Positions 42,729 to 52,115 of a stretch of 64,000 nt of DNA are shown here, piece by piece. Position 1 is the stretch's first letter. Every line of letters starts with the position of its first letter. The notes beneath the pieces are model-generated. The model saw only the letters and a list, made by a program, of their open reading frames with translations, did no database searches and had not been told where the DNA came from. The position numbers and the translations under genes are program-made. Source of the DNA: Rhodobacter sp. (GTDB lineage: Bacteria; Pseudomonadota; Alphaproteobacteria; Rhodobacterales; Rhodobacteraceae); assembly GCA_020250445.1 (NCBI GenBank), contig JADCEF010000008.1:1-64000 (forward strand), in the 5' to 3' direction.

Positions 42729-45700
42729 TCAGATCCGGGTCCTGAGTGCCGCAAGAACGGCAAAGGGGCTGTCCGGATCAACCTTCTGCTCGCGCGGGGG
42801 GCGCGCCTCGAACACCTTGGGCTGGGCGTCGCGCGGGCGATCAGAACGTTCGGGGCGGTCGGGGCGGTCGTCCCGGTCAGCGGGCTTGCCGCCTTTTGGC
42901 CTGGGCTTGCCCTTGAAACCGTCGCCACGCCCGCGCGGGCCGTCCTTCTGCCGCTCGCCGCCCCCGGGACGGTCATTGCGGGGGCGGTCTGGGCGTGACG
43001 GGCGATCCCCCGCCGTGGCCGGTGCCGCCGCATCTTCCTGCGCCGTCGCCGGTGCCGGGGCGGCGGACTTCGGGCCATGTCCGCGCGCTTCCGGGCGCGC
43101 GCGCCGGGGGCCACGGCTTTCGCCGCCGCGCGCGCGCGGTGCCCAGACGAAGGTGTAGAAGCTTTCCATTTCCACCGCCGTTGCCGGGGCGGCATCTGCC
43201 TTACCGGGGGGCGGCGCAGCATCAGGCGCGGGAACATCTGCCCCGGCCCCATGCGGGGCCGTCGGCCCGGCGTCTGCCGCAGGCGGTGCGGCACCTGCAT
43301 CGGGACCCGCAGGATCGGGCGCAACCCCTGCGGCACCTTCGGCAGGCACATCCGCAGCAGCCGAGGGTGCGGGCACCGCAGCGGCCGCCTCGGGCCTGAC
43401 TTTCGGTCGTTCCGACCTGTCGCCGCGATAGCCAAGCCCCGCCATCAGATCGGCGAACTGATCCAGGGTCATGCCGGTGATCGACAGCATCTCGGGTGTC
43501 GCCTCAAACCCTGCGCGGCTGTCCTTTGCGCGCAGCAGGTCTGCCAGCCGTTCCAGCATGTCGATCCGGATCGCGCGGCTGCCCGCCGGGTGATAGCCCG
43601 CCAGCGTGTAGTGAGTCTTCGGAACCTCTGTCAGGTAAGGGATCGTCACCAGGCCGGGCGGCGGGCTTTCGGGAAACTCGTGCAGCCCCTTCGCCAGCGA
43701 CCACAGCACCAGGCGCAGCCGCGTCGGCGCGGGCTTGAGCAGCGGCGGCAGGAAAATCGTGAACTGGCCAAAGCGCACGCCATGCCGGCGCAGAACCGCG
43801 CGCATTTCCTGGTCAAGCGATTTCACATCACCCGCCACCTCATCGCGCGGCAAGATGCCCATGCCTTCGACAAGACGGAAGGCAAGACCACGGGCCAGAC
43901 CCTGGATGGAATCGTCCCGGCCCATCGCCAGAAGCGGTTCGAACTGTGTGGCCACCTTGCGGTCGATGAAATGCTGCAGGCGGCGACGAACCTTGTCGGC
44001 CACGTCGAACCCGGCCTCTTCATCGACAAAGGCTTCGACCTGCGGCTTCATCGCTTCGGCCCCGGCAATCAGCTTGCCCACGACCGAGGACCCCCACATC
44101 AGGCCGCCCTGTTCGGTGAAATCAAGCTCGGTATCCGGCGCGTTGTAAAAGCGGTCTGCGCGCAGATGGAATTCCGGTTTCAGCGCCTCGTAGGCCGCCT
44201 GACGCAGTGTGCGCGCCCCGTCGGGCGAGGCCGACGCATCCTGACGAAAACGGAACCCTTCCAGACGGCCCGCGAATTCGCCTTCCACCGCCACTTCGCC
44301 CTTGTCGTTCACCTCGGCCACAAGGCTCTCCTTCTGTTTCAACCGGCGCAAGAGCACACTGGTGCGCCGGTCTACAAATCTTTGGGTCAGGCGGGCGTGC
44401 AGCGCGTCCGACAAGCGGTCTTCTACCGCGCGGGTCCCGTCACGCCAATGGCTTTCATCAGCGACCCATCCCTTGCGCTGCGCGACATATGTCCAGGTGC
44501 GGATATAGGCCAGACGTTTCGAAAGGGCGTCGATATCGCCGTCGGTCTTGTCGATGCGGGCGATGTTTGCGGCAAACCAGTCGGTCGGCACCTGCCCCTT
44601 GTCGGCAAGAAAGCCGAAGATGCGCGCAAGCAGCCCCGCATGTTCGCCTTCGGAAATTGACCGGAAGTCGGGAATGCGGCAGACATCCCACAGCAGCCGT
44701 ACCGTCTGGGGGCCGCGCAGCCTGTCGCGGATCTCGGGCATCGCGGACAGGGCTTTCAGCGCCAGCACATCATCGCTGTCACGCGCCCGCGTCAGCCAGT
44801 CGTTCGAAGTGGGTGCCTCAAGGCTGCCGATCAGCCGCTCGGGCGTGCCGAAATCCGGGACATCGTTGCGCCAGTGCAGTTTCCTGACCGGTGCGAAGCG
44901 GTGGTTTTCGATGGCATCGATCAGCTCTTCGTCAAAGGGGCGCGCCTCGCCCGTGACACCGAAAGACCCGTTGTCGGTATGCCGCCCCGCCCGGCCGGCG
45001 ATCTGGCCGATCTCGTGGGGGAACAGCGGGCGCATGCGGCGGCCGTCAAACTTGGCCGTCGCGGCAAAGGCGACGTGCCGGATATCCAGATTAAGCCCCA
45101 TGCCGATGGCATCGGTGGCCACCAGATAGTCGACATCCCCGTTCTGATAAAGCGCCACCTGAGCATTGCGGGTGCGCGGCGAAAGCGCCCCCATGACCAC
45201 GGCGCAACCGCCCTTCTGGCGGCGGATCAGTTCGGCGATCGCATAGACATTCTCAACCGAAAAGCCGACGATCGCACTGCGCGGCGGCATGCGGCTTATC
45301 TTTTTTGAACCTGCCCAGCTGAGGTGCGACAAACGGTCCCGTTTGACGAAGGTCGCGTTCGGGACCAGCGCCGCAATCGCGCCGCGCATCGACTCGGACC
45401 CTAGAAACAGCGTCTCGTGCAGCCCGCGCGCCTTCAGCAGGCGGTTGGTAAAGACATGGCCCCGCTCGGGGTCTGCGCAAAGCTGTATCTCGTCGATGGC
45501 GACGAAATCCGCCCCGATTTCCAGCGGCATCGCCTCGACGGTGCAGACCCAGTACTGGGTGCGGTCGGGGACGATGCGTTCTTCGCCGGTGACCAGCGCC
45601 ACCACAGACGGCCCGCGCGCCACGACGATGCGGTCATAGACCTCACGCGCAAGCAGACGCAGCGGCAGGCCGATCACCCCGGTGCGGTGCGCCAGCATCC

Positions 45701-45773
45701 GTTCGATGGCATAATGAGTCTTGCCCGTATTCGTCGGGCCAAGGACCGCGACGACCCTCGCTGATGCGCGCAT
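42729..45773 (-). CDS. SUV3-like superfamily 2 RNA helicase
   Basis: 1014 residues. Helicase motifs are I GPTNTGKTH near residue 12, Ia LPLRLLAREVYDR, II DEIQ (AIDEIQLCADPERG), III LFLGSES, IV VVMGALSPRTRNAQVALYQ, V ATDAIGMGLNLDI and VI QIAGRAGRHTDNGSFG. The order and GPTNTGKT-DEIQ signature match the mitochondrial degradosome helicase SUV3. A C-terminal winged/helical extension follows. The last ~230 residues are Pro/Ala- then Arg/Asp/Gly/Lys-rich low complexity (RPDRPERSDRPRD), probably RNA-binding. Likely role is RNA turnover or ribosome biogenesis. Confidence 0.88.
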   Translation of the reverse strand: MRASARVVAVLGPTNTGKTHYAIERMLAHRTGVIGLPLRLLAREVYDRIVVARGPSVVALVTGEERIVPDRTQYWVCTVEAMPLEIGADFVAIDEIQLCADPERGHVFTNRLLKARGLHETLFLGSESMRGAIAALVPNATFVKRDRLSHLSWAGSKKISRMPPRSAIVGFSVENVYAIAELIRRQKGGCAVVMGALSPRTRNAQVALYQNGDVDYLVATDAIGMGLNLDIRHVAFAATAKFDGRRMRPLFPHEIGQIAGRAGRHTDNGSFGVTGEARPFDEELIDAIENHRFAPVRKLHWRNDVPDFGTPERLIGSLEAPTSNDWLTRARDSDDVLALKALSAMPEIRDRLRGPQTVRLLWDVCRIPDFRSISEGEHAGLLARIFGFLADKGQVPTDWFAANIARIDKTDGDIDALSKRLAYIRTWTYVAQRKGWVADESHWRDGTRAVEDRLSDALHARLTQRFVDRRTSVLLRRLKQKESLVAEVNDKGEVAVEGEFAGRLEGFRFRQDASASPDGARTLRQAAYEALKPEFHLRADRFYNAPDTELDFTEQGGLMWGSSVVGKLIAGAEAMKPQVEAFVDEEAGFDVADKVRRRLQHFIDRKVATQFEPLLAMGRDDSIQGLARGLAFRLVEGMGILPRDEVAGDVKSLDQEMRAVLRRHGVRFGQFTIFLPPLLKPAPTRLRLVLWSLAKGLHEFPESPPPGLVTIPYLTEVPKTHYTLAGYHPAGSRAIRIDMLERLADLLRAKDSRAGFEATPEMLSITGMTLDQFADLMAGLGYRGDRSERPKVRPEAAAAVPAPSAAADVPAEGAAGVAPDPAGPDAGAAPPAADAGPTAPHGAGADVPAPDAAPPPGKADAAPATAVEMESFYTFVWAPRARGGESRGPRRARPEARGHGPKSAAPAPATAQEDAAAPATAGDRPSRPDRPRNDRPGGGERQKDGPRGRGDGFKGKPRPKGGKPADRDDRPDRPERSDRPRDAQPKVFEARPPREQKVDPDSPFAVLAALRTRI

Positions 45774-45791
45774 GGGCCTGGTGCCTGTTCG

Positions 45792-46352
45792 TTAAAGTTC
45801 CTGCCCGGCCGCTTCGGCCTGAAGCCGTTCCACCGATGCTTTTACGCCCTGAAGCTGGGGATGTATAGCAAGAGCCGCCTTATAGGCGGCAAGGGCACCT
45901 TCGTTGTCGCCAAGCTCTTCAAGGATCATCCCAAGCCCCGACAAAGCCCCGAAGTGACGGGGATTGAGGGTCAGCGTCTTGCCGATATCCGTGATCGAGG
46001 GGCCGTATTCCCCCGCCTGGAAATAGGCGGTTGCCAGCGCGTTCCAGCCTTCCGCAAAGTCAGGCGCATGGTCTGTCAGGGCGGTCAGATGTTCGATGGC
46101 AGCCTGCGGATCGCCCTCGCGCAGGGCGGTGCGGCCGCGTTCCAGCAAAAGGTCCATTGCTGCAGAGCCGGATTTGGACCATTCCGCCACGATTTCCCGT
46201 TCGATCCGCTGTGCCGAGGCTTCATCAGCCGTCGACAGCGCGATGAACAGCTCGTCCAGCTTTGGTGTCTGCGCCACCGACGGGCCGCAAAGCGGCACGA
46301 TCAGCAAAAATGCCGCAACGATCCGATTGCAGAGCCATGTTCGCGCTTTCAT
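45792..46352 (-). CDS. TPR-repeat exported protein
   Basis: 186 residues. A signal peptide (cut near SVA|QT) is followed by three tetratricopeptide-type repeats: DLLLERGRTALREGDPQAAIEHLTALTDHAPDFAEGWNALATAYFQAGEYGPSITDIGKTLTLNPRHFGALSGLGMILEELGDNEGALAAYKAALAIHP. A periplasmic protein-protein scaffold is likely; partners are unknown. It is upstream of the helicase on the same strand (18 bp), so they may be co-transcribed. Confidence 0.87.
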   Translation of the reverse strand: MKARTWLCNRIVAAFLLIVPLCGPSVAQTPKLDELFIALSTADEASAQRIEREIVAEWSKSGSAAMDLLLERGRTALREGDPQAAIEHLTALTDHAPDFAEGWNALATAYFQAGEYGPSITDIGKTLTLNPRHFGALSGLGMILEELGDNEGALAAYKAALAIHPQLQGVKASVERLQAEAAGQEL

Positions 46353-46419
46353 AACGTCGCCACTCTAGCGCACGGCGGGAGAAGGTCCATATCCCGCACA
46401 ATCACAATCGGAGGATCGC

Positions 46420-46707
46420 ATGAGCAGTGTCATCAAGGCCGCCGTGGCCGCGTTGCAGGAAAAGGTGCCGAACGGGTTCGACGGTGTCGTCAAGTTCGTG
46501 GTGGCCGGAGAGGGCGCGATCATCATCGACCGGACCGGGGTGCGCGCCGCCGATGAAGAGGCGGGCGTGACGCTGACCGCCGACGCCGCCGTGTTCAAGG
46601 CCATTCTTGACGGGAACATGAACCCGATGACCGCCTTCATGAGCGGGAAGCTGGCTGTGGACGGATCGATGGCGCTGGCGATGAAACTCGGCTCGGTGCT
46701 GTCGTGA
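46420..46707 (+). CDS. SCP2 sterol-transfer-family protein
   Basis: 95 residues forming a minimal SCP2 fold: FDGVVKFVVAGEGAIIIDRTGVRAADEEAGVTLTADAAVFKAILDGNMNPMTAFMSGKLAVDGSMALAMKLG. The M-x-P-x-x-A-F-M-x-G-K-L-x-V-x-G-x-x-x-x-A signature is complete. Such proteins bind lipids or acyl-CoA. The next gene, a lipase-like hydrolase, starts 4 bp later, suggesting a shared lipid role. Confidence 0.92.
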   Translation: MSSVIKAAVAALQEKVPNGFDGVVKFVVAGEGAIIIDRTGVRAADEEAGVTLTADAAVFKAILDGNMNPMTAFMSGKLAVDGSMALAMKLGSVLS

Positions 46708-46711
46708 TGTC

Positions 46712-47647
46712 ATGATGCCCGCCGCCCCCTTCTTTGCCGATCTTGCCGATGGCCCGGACGGGGGGCATGCGCTTTGGCTGACGGCCGGGGACGGGGTGCG
46801 CCTGCGGGTCGCGGTCTGGCCGCAGGGCAGCAAGGGCACGGTGCTGATCCTGACCGGCCGCACGGAAAGCGTCGAAAAATACGGTCGTACCGCTGCCGAA
46901 CTGGCGCGGCGCGGTTACGCCAGCCTGGCGATTGACTGGCGTGGCCAGGGCCTTTCAGACCGGCTGACTGCAATGCCGATGGCGGGGCATGTCGCCCGGT
47001 TCAGCGACTATCAGCGCGATCTTGGCGCTGTCAGGGTGGCGCTGGATACCCTGCATCTGCCGCAGCCGCTGTTTCTGCTGGCCCATTCGATGGGTGGCAC
47101 GATTGCCCTGCGCGCCCTGATCGACGGCTTCCCGGTGCAGGCCGCCGCCTTTACCGGGCCGATGTGGGGCATCCACATCGCGCCCACGCTGCGCCCGCTG
47201 GCCTGGGCAATTGCCACTGGCGCACGCGCCGCCGGGCGCGGCCTGTCGCTTATGCCGGGGACCGGCCCGGACTGCCATCTGGTGGTGACACCCTTCGACG
47301 GCAATCTGCTGACGACGGACGCCGAAATGTACGGCTGGATGAAAAGCCATGTCCTGCGTCACCCGGAACTGGGTCTGGGCGGCCCCACCCTTCACTGGCT
47401 GCACGAGGCGCTGCTGGAGTGCCGCCGGTTGCGGGCGGCCCCGTCGCCTGCCGTGCCCGCCGTGGTGTTCCTGGGGTCAGAAGAAAGGATCGTCACCGTG
47501 AAAGAAATCTGCCGCCGCATGGGCCGCTGGCCCGGCGGCACGCTGGAGCTTGTGCCAAAGGCAGCGCATGAGGTGCTGATGGAGACGCCCGCGATCCGCG
47601 CCCGCGCCTTTGACCGGATTGCAGCCCTGTTTGACGCGCAGCGCTGA
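46712..47647 (+). CDS. Alpha/beta hydrolase, lysophospholipase-like (Hydrolase_4)
   Basis: 311 residues. After an oxyanion-type TVLILTGRTESVEKYGRTAAELARRGYASLAIDWRGQGLSDR segment, the nucleophile elbow is LAHSMGGTIAL (Ser). The acid is likely in VVFLGSEERIV and the His in KAAHEVLME. This resembles PldB and monoacylglycerol lipases, which cleave lysophospholipids or monoglycerides. It is tightly linked to the SCP2-like gene. Confidence 0.88.
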   Translation: MMPAAPFFADLADGPDGGHALWLTAGDGVRLRVAVWPQGSKGTVLILTGRTESVEKYGRTAAELARRGYASLAIDWRGQGLSDRLTAMPMAGHVARFSDYQRDLGAVRVALDTLHLPQPLFLLAHSMGGTIALRALIDGFPVQAAAFTGPMWGIHIAPTLRPLAWAIATGARAAGRGLSLMPGTGPDCHLVVTPFDGNLLTTDAEMYGWMKSHVLRHPELGLGGPTLHWLHEALLECRRLRAAPSPAVPAVVFLGSEERIVTVKEICRRMGRWPGGTLELVPKAAHEVLMETPAIRARAFDRIAALFDAQR

Positions 47648-47735
47648 CAGCGCGCCGAAAGCGCATGGCCCTTTCCCGCGGGACAGGAAGATCTTCCCGA
47701 TCCTTGAAAAATGGAGGGGTGCCGTTCCGGGCGGA
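47646..47735. repeat. Dispersed intergenic repeat, copy C
   Basis: GACAGGAAGATCTTCCCGAT (47682 on), then CC-TTGAAAAATGGAGGGGTGCC, matches the first block of copies A (10129) and B (27625), preceded by a related CCGAAAGCGC...CCTTTCCCGCGG. The second GGCCAGCGCCCGG block is missing, so this copy is truncated. Confidence 0.55.
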
Positions 47736-48021
47736 CCCCGAAACGCACTGCATTTCCCCGCCCGGTCAGGGACCCCGGCGTGTTCATCACCGTCGCGCCT
47801 GCGGCCCGCGCGGGCGGCAATCGGAATATCGGCCACCCCGGTTCCATGCCCGGAGATTGCCGTGAGACCGGCAAGCGCCTGTGGCGGGACCGCCCGCCTG
47901 CGCACCGGCCGCGCCTGTGCCGGGACAGGCGCGGCCCCCAGGCCTTCGATGGTGCGGCCTGCATCGCGCGGCAGGGCAAGCGCATTATCATGCACCGGCC
48001 CTGTCACGATCGCCTGCGGCA
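47736..48021. other. Remainder of gap between hydrolase and Anbu genes
   Basis: With copy C this completes a 374-bp gap between convergent genes. Short open frames occur on both strands but none has a ribosome site or recognisable motif. I see no gene here. Confidence 0.5.
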
Positions 48022-48747
48022 TCAGAGGGGAATCCGCGTGAACCCGTCGCGCAGGGCCGTTGACCAGGCCTCGCTCATCGCCTTGAACTGCGGATCGCCC
48101 GCTTCGATCCGGCAGCGCATGGCGACACGGCACTGATCCTTTTCCACCGTCAGCAGGTCCAGAGGCATGCCGACGGACAGGTTGGAGCGCAGCGTCGAAT
48201 CCATCGACAGAAGCACGGCCTTCTGCGCGTCCGCCAGACTGGTCGAAGGCTTGACGACGCGGTCGAGAATGGGCTTGCCGTACTTGTGTTCGCCGATCTG
48301 AAGGAAGGGGGTGTCTTCGGTGGCTTCGATGAAGTTGCCTTCGGGATAGATCAGGAACATGCGCATCGCCCCGTTGCGCCGCTGGCCGGCCACGATCATC
48401 GTGGCCAGGGCACCCTGGTTCATCGGTGCCAGCTTTTCTTCGATGTCGCGGCGCACCGCCGACAGGGTGTTGCCCACCGTTTCGGCCACCTTCAGCATCG
48501 TCGGGGCCTTCATGACAGAAGTGGCTTCGGTCGCATCCGGGTCTTCGATGGCCTCGCGCAGCCGTGCCAGGGTGGTCTGCGTCACCGAAAGGCTTCCTGC
48601 GGTCAGGATGACGATCACCCTTTCGCCCGGATCCTCAAAGACGAACATCTTGCGGTAGGTCGCGATATTGTCGAGCCCCGCATTCGTGCGCGTGTCCGAC
48701 AGCAGGACCATCCCCTGGTTCAGCAGCAGTCCGACGCAATAGGTCAC
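48022..48747 (-). CDS. Anbu (proteasome-like) protease
   Basis: 241 residues of the Ntn-hydrolase proteasome family, Anbu/BPH branch. It starts MTYCVGLLLNQGMVLLSDTRTNAG. After Met removal Thr1 is the nucleophile, Asp17 lies in LLSDTRT and Lys32 in TYRKMF takes the place of Lys33. VIVILTAGSLSVTQ supplies the active-site Gly/Ser loop. The usual alpha subunit partner is absent; Anbu forms its own open-ring assemblies. It is last in the four-gene operon, 29 bp after the transglutaminase gene. Confidence 0.92.
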   Translation of the reverse strand: MTYCVGLLLNQGMVLLSDTRTNAGLDNIATYRKMFVFEDPGERVIVILTAGSLSVTQTTLARLREAIEDPDATEATSVMKAPTMLKVAETVGNTLSAVRRDIEEKLAPMNQGALATMIVAGQRRNGAMRMFLIYPEGNFIEATEDTPFLQIGEHKYGKPILDRVVKPSTSLADAQKAVLLSMDSTLRSNLSVGMPLDLLTVEKDQCRVAMRCRIEAGDPQFKAMSEAWSTALRDGFTRIPL

Positions 48748-48776
48748 GGTTCCATCCCCTGGCTTTGGGGCAAACC

Positions 48777-49586
48777 CTATTGCTGCACGGCCTGGACCGC
48801 AACGGCAACGTCCAGAACTTCGGCGGCCGGACCGCGGGCGGTTCCCCGGATCGGCGCCGCGTCCTGTGCATCAAGGCCGGACCCCAGCCGGATATAGCGG
48901 TCATCCGGGCAGCAGGTATTGGCCGGATCAAACCCGATCCAGCCCAGCCCCTGCACCCAGATTTCGGCCCAGGCATGGGCTGCCTCGCCCAGGCTGCCGT
49001 CGCCGCCCGACATCAGGTAGCCCGACACATAGCGTGCGGGCAGGGCGGCGTGGCGCGCTACGGCGATCAGGGCATGGGCATGGTCCTGGCAGACGCCTTC
49101 GCCCAGCGCCAGCGCTTCGGCCGCCGTCGTATGGGCCCGGGTCGCCCCGGGTTTGTAGGCAATGGCCCCGGCCACGGCGGTCGAAAGGCGGTGTGCGGCA
49201 TCCAGCGGGTCTGACGCGCCGTCGGTGCTGCGGGCCAGTTCGGCCAGGGCCGCATCAACGCGGGTCGGCGCAGTATCGTTGAGATAGGCCTCACGCGGGA
49301 TGGCTTCCCTGTGGCCCCTGAGCAGGCCGGCCAGATCCTGCGTCCTGACCGTGCCGCGGACGGTGACGGTGATCCCGCTCACCGGCCCCGGCACCGACCA
49401 GCCTTGCACCCAGTCGCCCGCCCCGTCGCGAAAGCCGCCCCCCTTCAGCCCGTCACTGACACTGACCGACCAATCAAGCGCCGTCTGTCCGTCAAAGACC
49501 GACGGCGTCAGGCGGTGGCTTTGCACCACGCCCCGCACCGGCTGGGCATAGCGGTAGCTTGTCACATGATCGACCGTCAGGATCAT
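48777..49586 (-). CDS. Transglutaminase-like cysteine protein (Anbu operon)
   Basis: 269 residues. An N-terminal beta domain (VDHVTSYRYAQPVRGVVQSHRLTPS) precedes the transglutaminase-like core. The catalytic Cys is in ALALGEGVCQDHAHALIAVAR, His in EAAHAWAEIWVQGLGWIGFDP and Asp in the same block. This bacterial class probably cleaves or ligates peptides rather than cross-linking proteins. The start overlaps the alpha-E stop by 4 bp. Conserved companion of Anbu, alpha-E and ATP-grasp genes. Confidence 0.92.
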   Translation of the reverse strand: MILTVDHVTSYRYAQPVRGVVQSHRLTPSVFDGQTALDWSVSVSDGLKGGGFRDGAGDWVQGWSVPGPVSGITVTVRGTVRTQDLAGLLRGHREAIPREAYLNDTAPTRVDAALAELARSTDGASDPLDAAHRLSTAVAGAIAYKPGATRAHTTAAEALALGEGVCQDHAHALIAVARHAALPARYVSGYLMSGGDGSLGEAAHAWAEIWVQGLGWIGFDPANTCCPDDRYIRLGSGLDAQDAAPIRGTARGPAAEVLDVAVAVQAVQQ

Positions 49587-50536
49587 CGCACGTCCCCGCT
49601 GAGATAGCCGTCATGCACCAGGGCCGCGACTGCGGCGATTTCGCCGATGAACCGCGTCAGAAACTCGTGCATGCCTTCGTCAAAGACGCCGTCAACGGTG
49701 CCGTCCGTCAGTTCTGCCAGAACCGCACGGGCCTTGGTCTGCGCCCTTGTGCTGCGCCCATAGCCGCGTGCCAGCCGGTCAAGATGGGTGTTCAGCCCGT
49801 CAACACAGGCAATCAGCGACCGGGGGCATTGCGGATTGAGGATCAGGAAATGGGCGATCTTGCGCGCCGTCACCTCGCCGCCATAGGCCCAATGAAAGGC
49901 GCGGTGCGCCGACATGGCGCGCAACAGCGTTGTCCACTGGTAACTGTCCAGCCCCGATCCGACATAGTCGACGCCCGGCAGCAGGACATAGTATTTCACA
50001 TCCATCAGCCGCGCCGTGTTGTCGGCCCGTTCCAGGCAATAGCCCAGATTCAGGAAATCCCAGCCGTCGTTGCGCAGAAGCGTGGCGTCGATCGCCCCGC
50101 GCAGCATCGCGGTATGGCGCATGGTCCAGTCGGTCAGCTGCGTCAGCTCCAGCTCGCTGCGCGGGCGGCGTTCAAGGCTGCGCAATTCCTGAAAGGCGGT
50201 GTTGATGGCATCCCAGACCTGCGTTGTCAGGGCGGTGCGCACGATCCGCGCGTTTTCCCGGGCGCGCAACAGGCAGGAGGCGACCGAAGACGGGTTGTCG
50301 CGGTCGAAGAACAGGTAGCTTTCGATGTTGCGCTGCACCGGATCGCCGTATTTGCGCGCAAACCCGCTGGCGGTGCCGCTGGCCTGCAGCAGGGACTCCC
50401 ATTCGCTGCGGTATCCGGTGCCCGAAGACGGCAGCAGCGCGATGCGCGATCCCACTTCCAGCAGGCGCGCCATGGTTTCGGCGCGTTCGGCATAGCGGGC
50501 GATCCAGTACAGATTGTCGGCGGTCCTGCTCAGCAT
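49583..50536 (-). CDS. Alpha-E domain protein (DUF403)
   Basis: 317 residues, mostly alpha-helical. The family N-terminus MLSRTADNLYWIARYAERAETMARLLEV is followed by RENARIVRTALTTQVWDAINTAFQEL, GYCLERADNTARLMDVKYYVLLPG and a C-terminal HEFLTRFIGEIAAVAALV. Conserved Glu and Arg residues may be catalytic, but no activity is firmly established. It sits between the ATP-grasp (4-bp gap) and transglutaminase genes. Confidence 0.92.
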   Translation of the reverse strand: MLSRTADNLYWIARYAERAETMARLLEVGSRIALLPSSGTGYRSEWESLLQASGTASGFARKYGDPVQRNIESYLFFDRDNPSSVASCLLRARENARIVRTALTTQVWDAINTAFQELRSLERRPRSELELTQLTDWTMRHTAMLRGAIDATLLRNDGWDFLNLGYCLERADNTARLMDVKYYVLLPGVDYVGSGLDSYQWTTLLRAMSAHRAFHWAYGGEVTARKIAHFLILNPQCPRSLIACVDGLNTHLDRLARGYGRSTRAQTKARAVLAELTDGTVDGVFDEGMHEFLTRFIGEIAAVAALVHDGYLSGDVR

Positions 50537-50540
50537 GGCG

Positions 50541-51953
50541 TCACTCTGCCAGCACCCAGGTGTCCTTGACCCCGCCGCCCTGCGACGAGTTCACCACCAG
50601 GCTGCCATCCTTCAGTGCCACGCGCGTCAGCCCGCCCGGCACCAGTTCGATCCGTTCGCCCACCAGACAATAGGGGCGCAGGTCGACATGGCGCGGCGCC
50701 ACGCCGTCTTCGACAAAGGTCGGCACGGTGGACAGGGCCAGCGTGGGCTGGGCGATGTAGTTGCCGGGGTCGGCCCTGATGCGCGCGGCAAAGCCCGCAA
50801 TCTGTTCGGCGGTGGACCCGGGGCCAATGAGCATGCCGTAACCGCCCGAGCCATGCACCTCTTTCACCACCAGTTCACCCAGGTTTTCCAGCACATAGGC
50901 GCAGTCATCCGCCTTGCCGCATTGCCAGGTCGGCACATTCTGCAGGATCGGCTCTTCGCCCAGGTAGAAGCGGATCATGTCGGGGACATGGGTGTAAACC
51001 GCCTTGTCATCCGCCACGCCGGCCCCCGGTGCCGAACAGATGCTGACCCCGCCCGAACGGTAGACATCCATCAGCCCCGGAATGCCAAGCATGGAATCGG
51101 GGCGGAAACACAGCGGGTCGATGAAGGCATCGTCGATCCGCCGGTAGATCACATCGACCCTGCGCGGACCTTCGGTGGTGCGCATCCAGACGAATTCACC
51201 TTCGACAAACAGGTCCTGCCCTTCGACCAGTTCCACGCCCATAAGATCGGCCAGAAAGGAATGCTCGTAATAGGCGCTGTTGAAATGGCCCGGCGTCAGG
51301 ATGACGACCGTCGGCTCGGTGTCGCATTTCACCGGTGCCACGCTGGCCAGGGTGCGGCGCAGCAGCTGCGGATAGCTGTCCACCGGTTCGATCCGGTTTT
51401 CGCGGAACAGGCCGGGGAACATGCGCATCATGATTTCCCGGTTTTCCAGCATGTAGCTGACCCCGCTGGGCGTGCGGCAGTTGTCTTCCAGCACAAAGAA
51501 GTCATCCGGGCCGGTGCGCACCAGGTCCACGCCCACGATATGGCTGTAGACCCCCTTCGGCGGGACAAAGCCCGCCACGGCCTTTTCATAGGCTTCGTTC
51601 CGGTAGACAAGGTGCGCGGGAATGCGGCCTGCCCGCACAATCTCTCCGCGCCCGTAGACATCGACCAGAAAGGCGTTCAGCGCGCGGGCACGCTGCTTGA
51701 TCCCGCGTTCCAGCCGGGCCCATTCGGCCCCGGTGAAGACACGGGGGAACATGTCGAAGGGGATCAGCCGGTCCGGATCGCCGCCCTCGCCGTAAACGGC
51801 AAAGGTGATGCCGATGCGCCGGAACAGCGCTTCGGCCTCGGCCTGCTTCATCTGCCGCAATTCGGCCGGCATCGCCTTTGTCCAGTCTTCCAGCCGGGCA
51901 TAGGGGGGGCGCACGGTGCCGTTGTGATACATCTCGTTGAAACTGCTGATCAC
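50541..51953 (-). CDS. Circularly permuted ATP-grasp type 2 protein (Anbu operon)
   Basis: 470 residues from a GTG start at 51953 (MISSFNEMYHNGTVRPPY), preferred to ATG 51932 because FNEM is family-conserved and because 470 residues is normal. Motifs are FDMFPRVFTGAEWARLERGIKQRARALNAFL, VGVDLVRTGPDDFFVLEDNCRTPSGVSYMLENR, EPTVVILTPGHFNSAYYEHSFLADLMG, VKEVHGSGGYGMLIG and the final SSQGGGVKDTWVL. Predicted to ligate peptide-like molecules with ATP; it leads the operon, suggesting synthesis of a peptide tag or metabolite processed by the partners. Confidence 0.92.
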   Translation of the reverse strand: MISSFNEMYHNGTVRPPYARLEDWTKAMPAELRQMKQAEAEALFRRIGITFAVYGEGGDPDRLIPFDMFPRVFTGAEWARLERGIKQRARALNAFLVDVYGRGEIVRAGRIPAHLVYRNEAYEKAVAGFVPPKGVYSHIVGVDLVRTGPDDFFVLEDNCRTPSGVSYMLENREIMMRMFPGLFRENRIEPVDSYPQLLRRTLASVAPVKCDTEPTVVILTPGHFNSAYYEHSFLADLMGVELVEGQDLFVEGEFVWMRTTEGPRRVDVIYRRIDDAFIDPLCFRPDSMLGIPGLMDVYRSGGVSICSAPGAGVADDKAVYTHVPDMIRFYLGEEPILQNVPTWQCGKADDCAYVLENLGELVVKEVHGSGGYGMLIGPGSTAEQIAGFAARIRADPGNYIAQPTLALSTVPTFVEDGVAPRHVDLRPYCLVGERIELVPGGLTRVALKDGSLVVNSSQGGGVKDTWVLAE

Positions 51954-52115
51954 AACAAGGGGCTCCCCGTCACGCGGCCTGAGGGCACTTAAACAGCGGG
52001 CTTCACCCGGGGGAAGCCCTGCCGTCTGTTTCCGGGCAGGGACGATGGGCCTGTGCCCGATATTTGGGCGCATCGGTCCCGTGACCTTGGCCCGCCGGCG
52101 CGCTAGCTTGGCTGC

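Noticed and set aside
47477-48133. Minus-strand frame spanning the gap between the hydrolase and Anbu genes
   Set aside because: It crosses the 3' ends of two well-supported genes and repeat copy C; no motif supports it.
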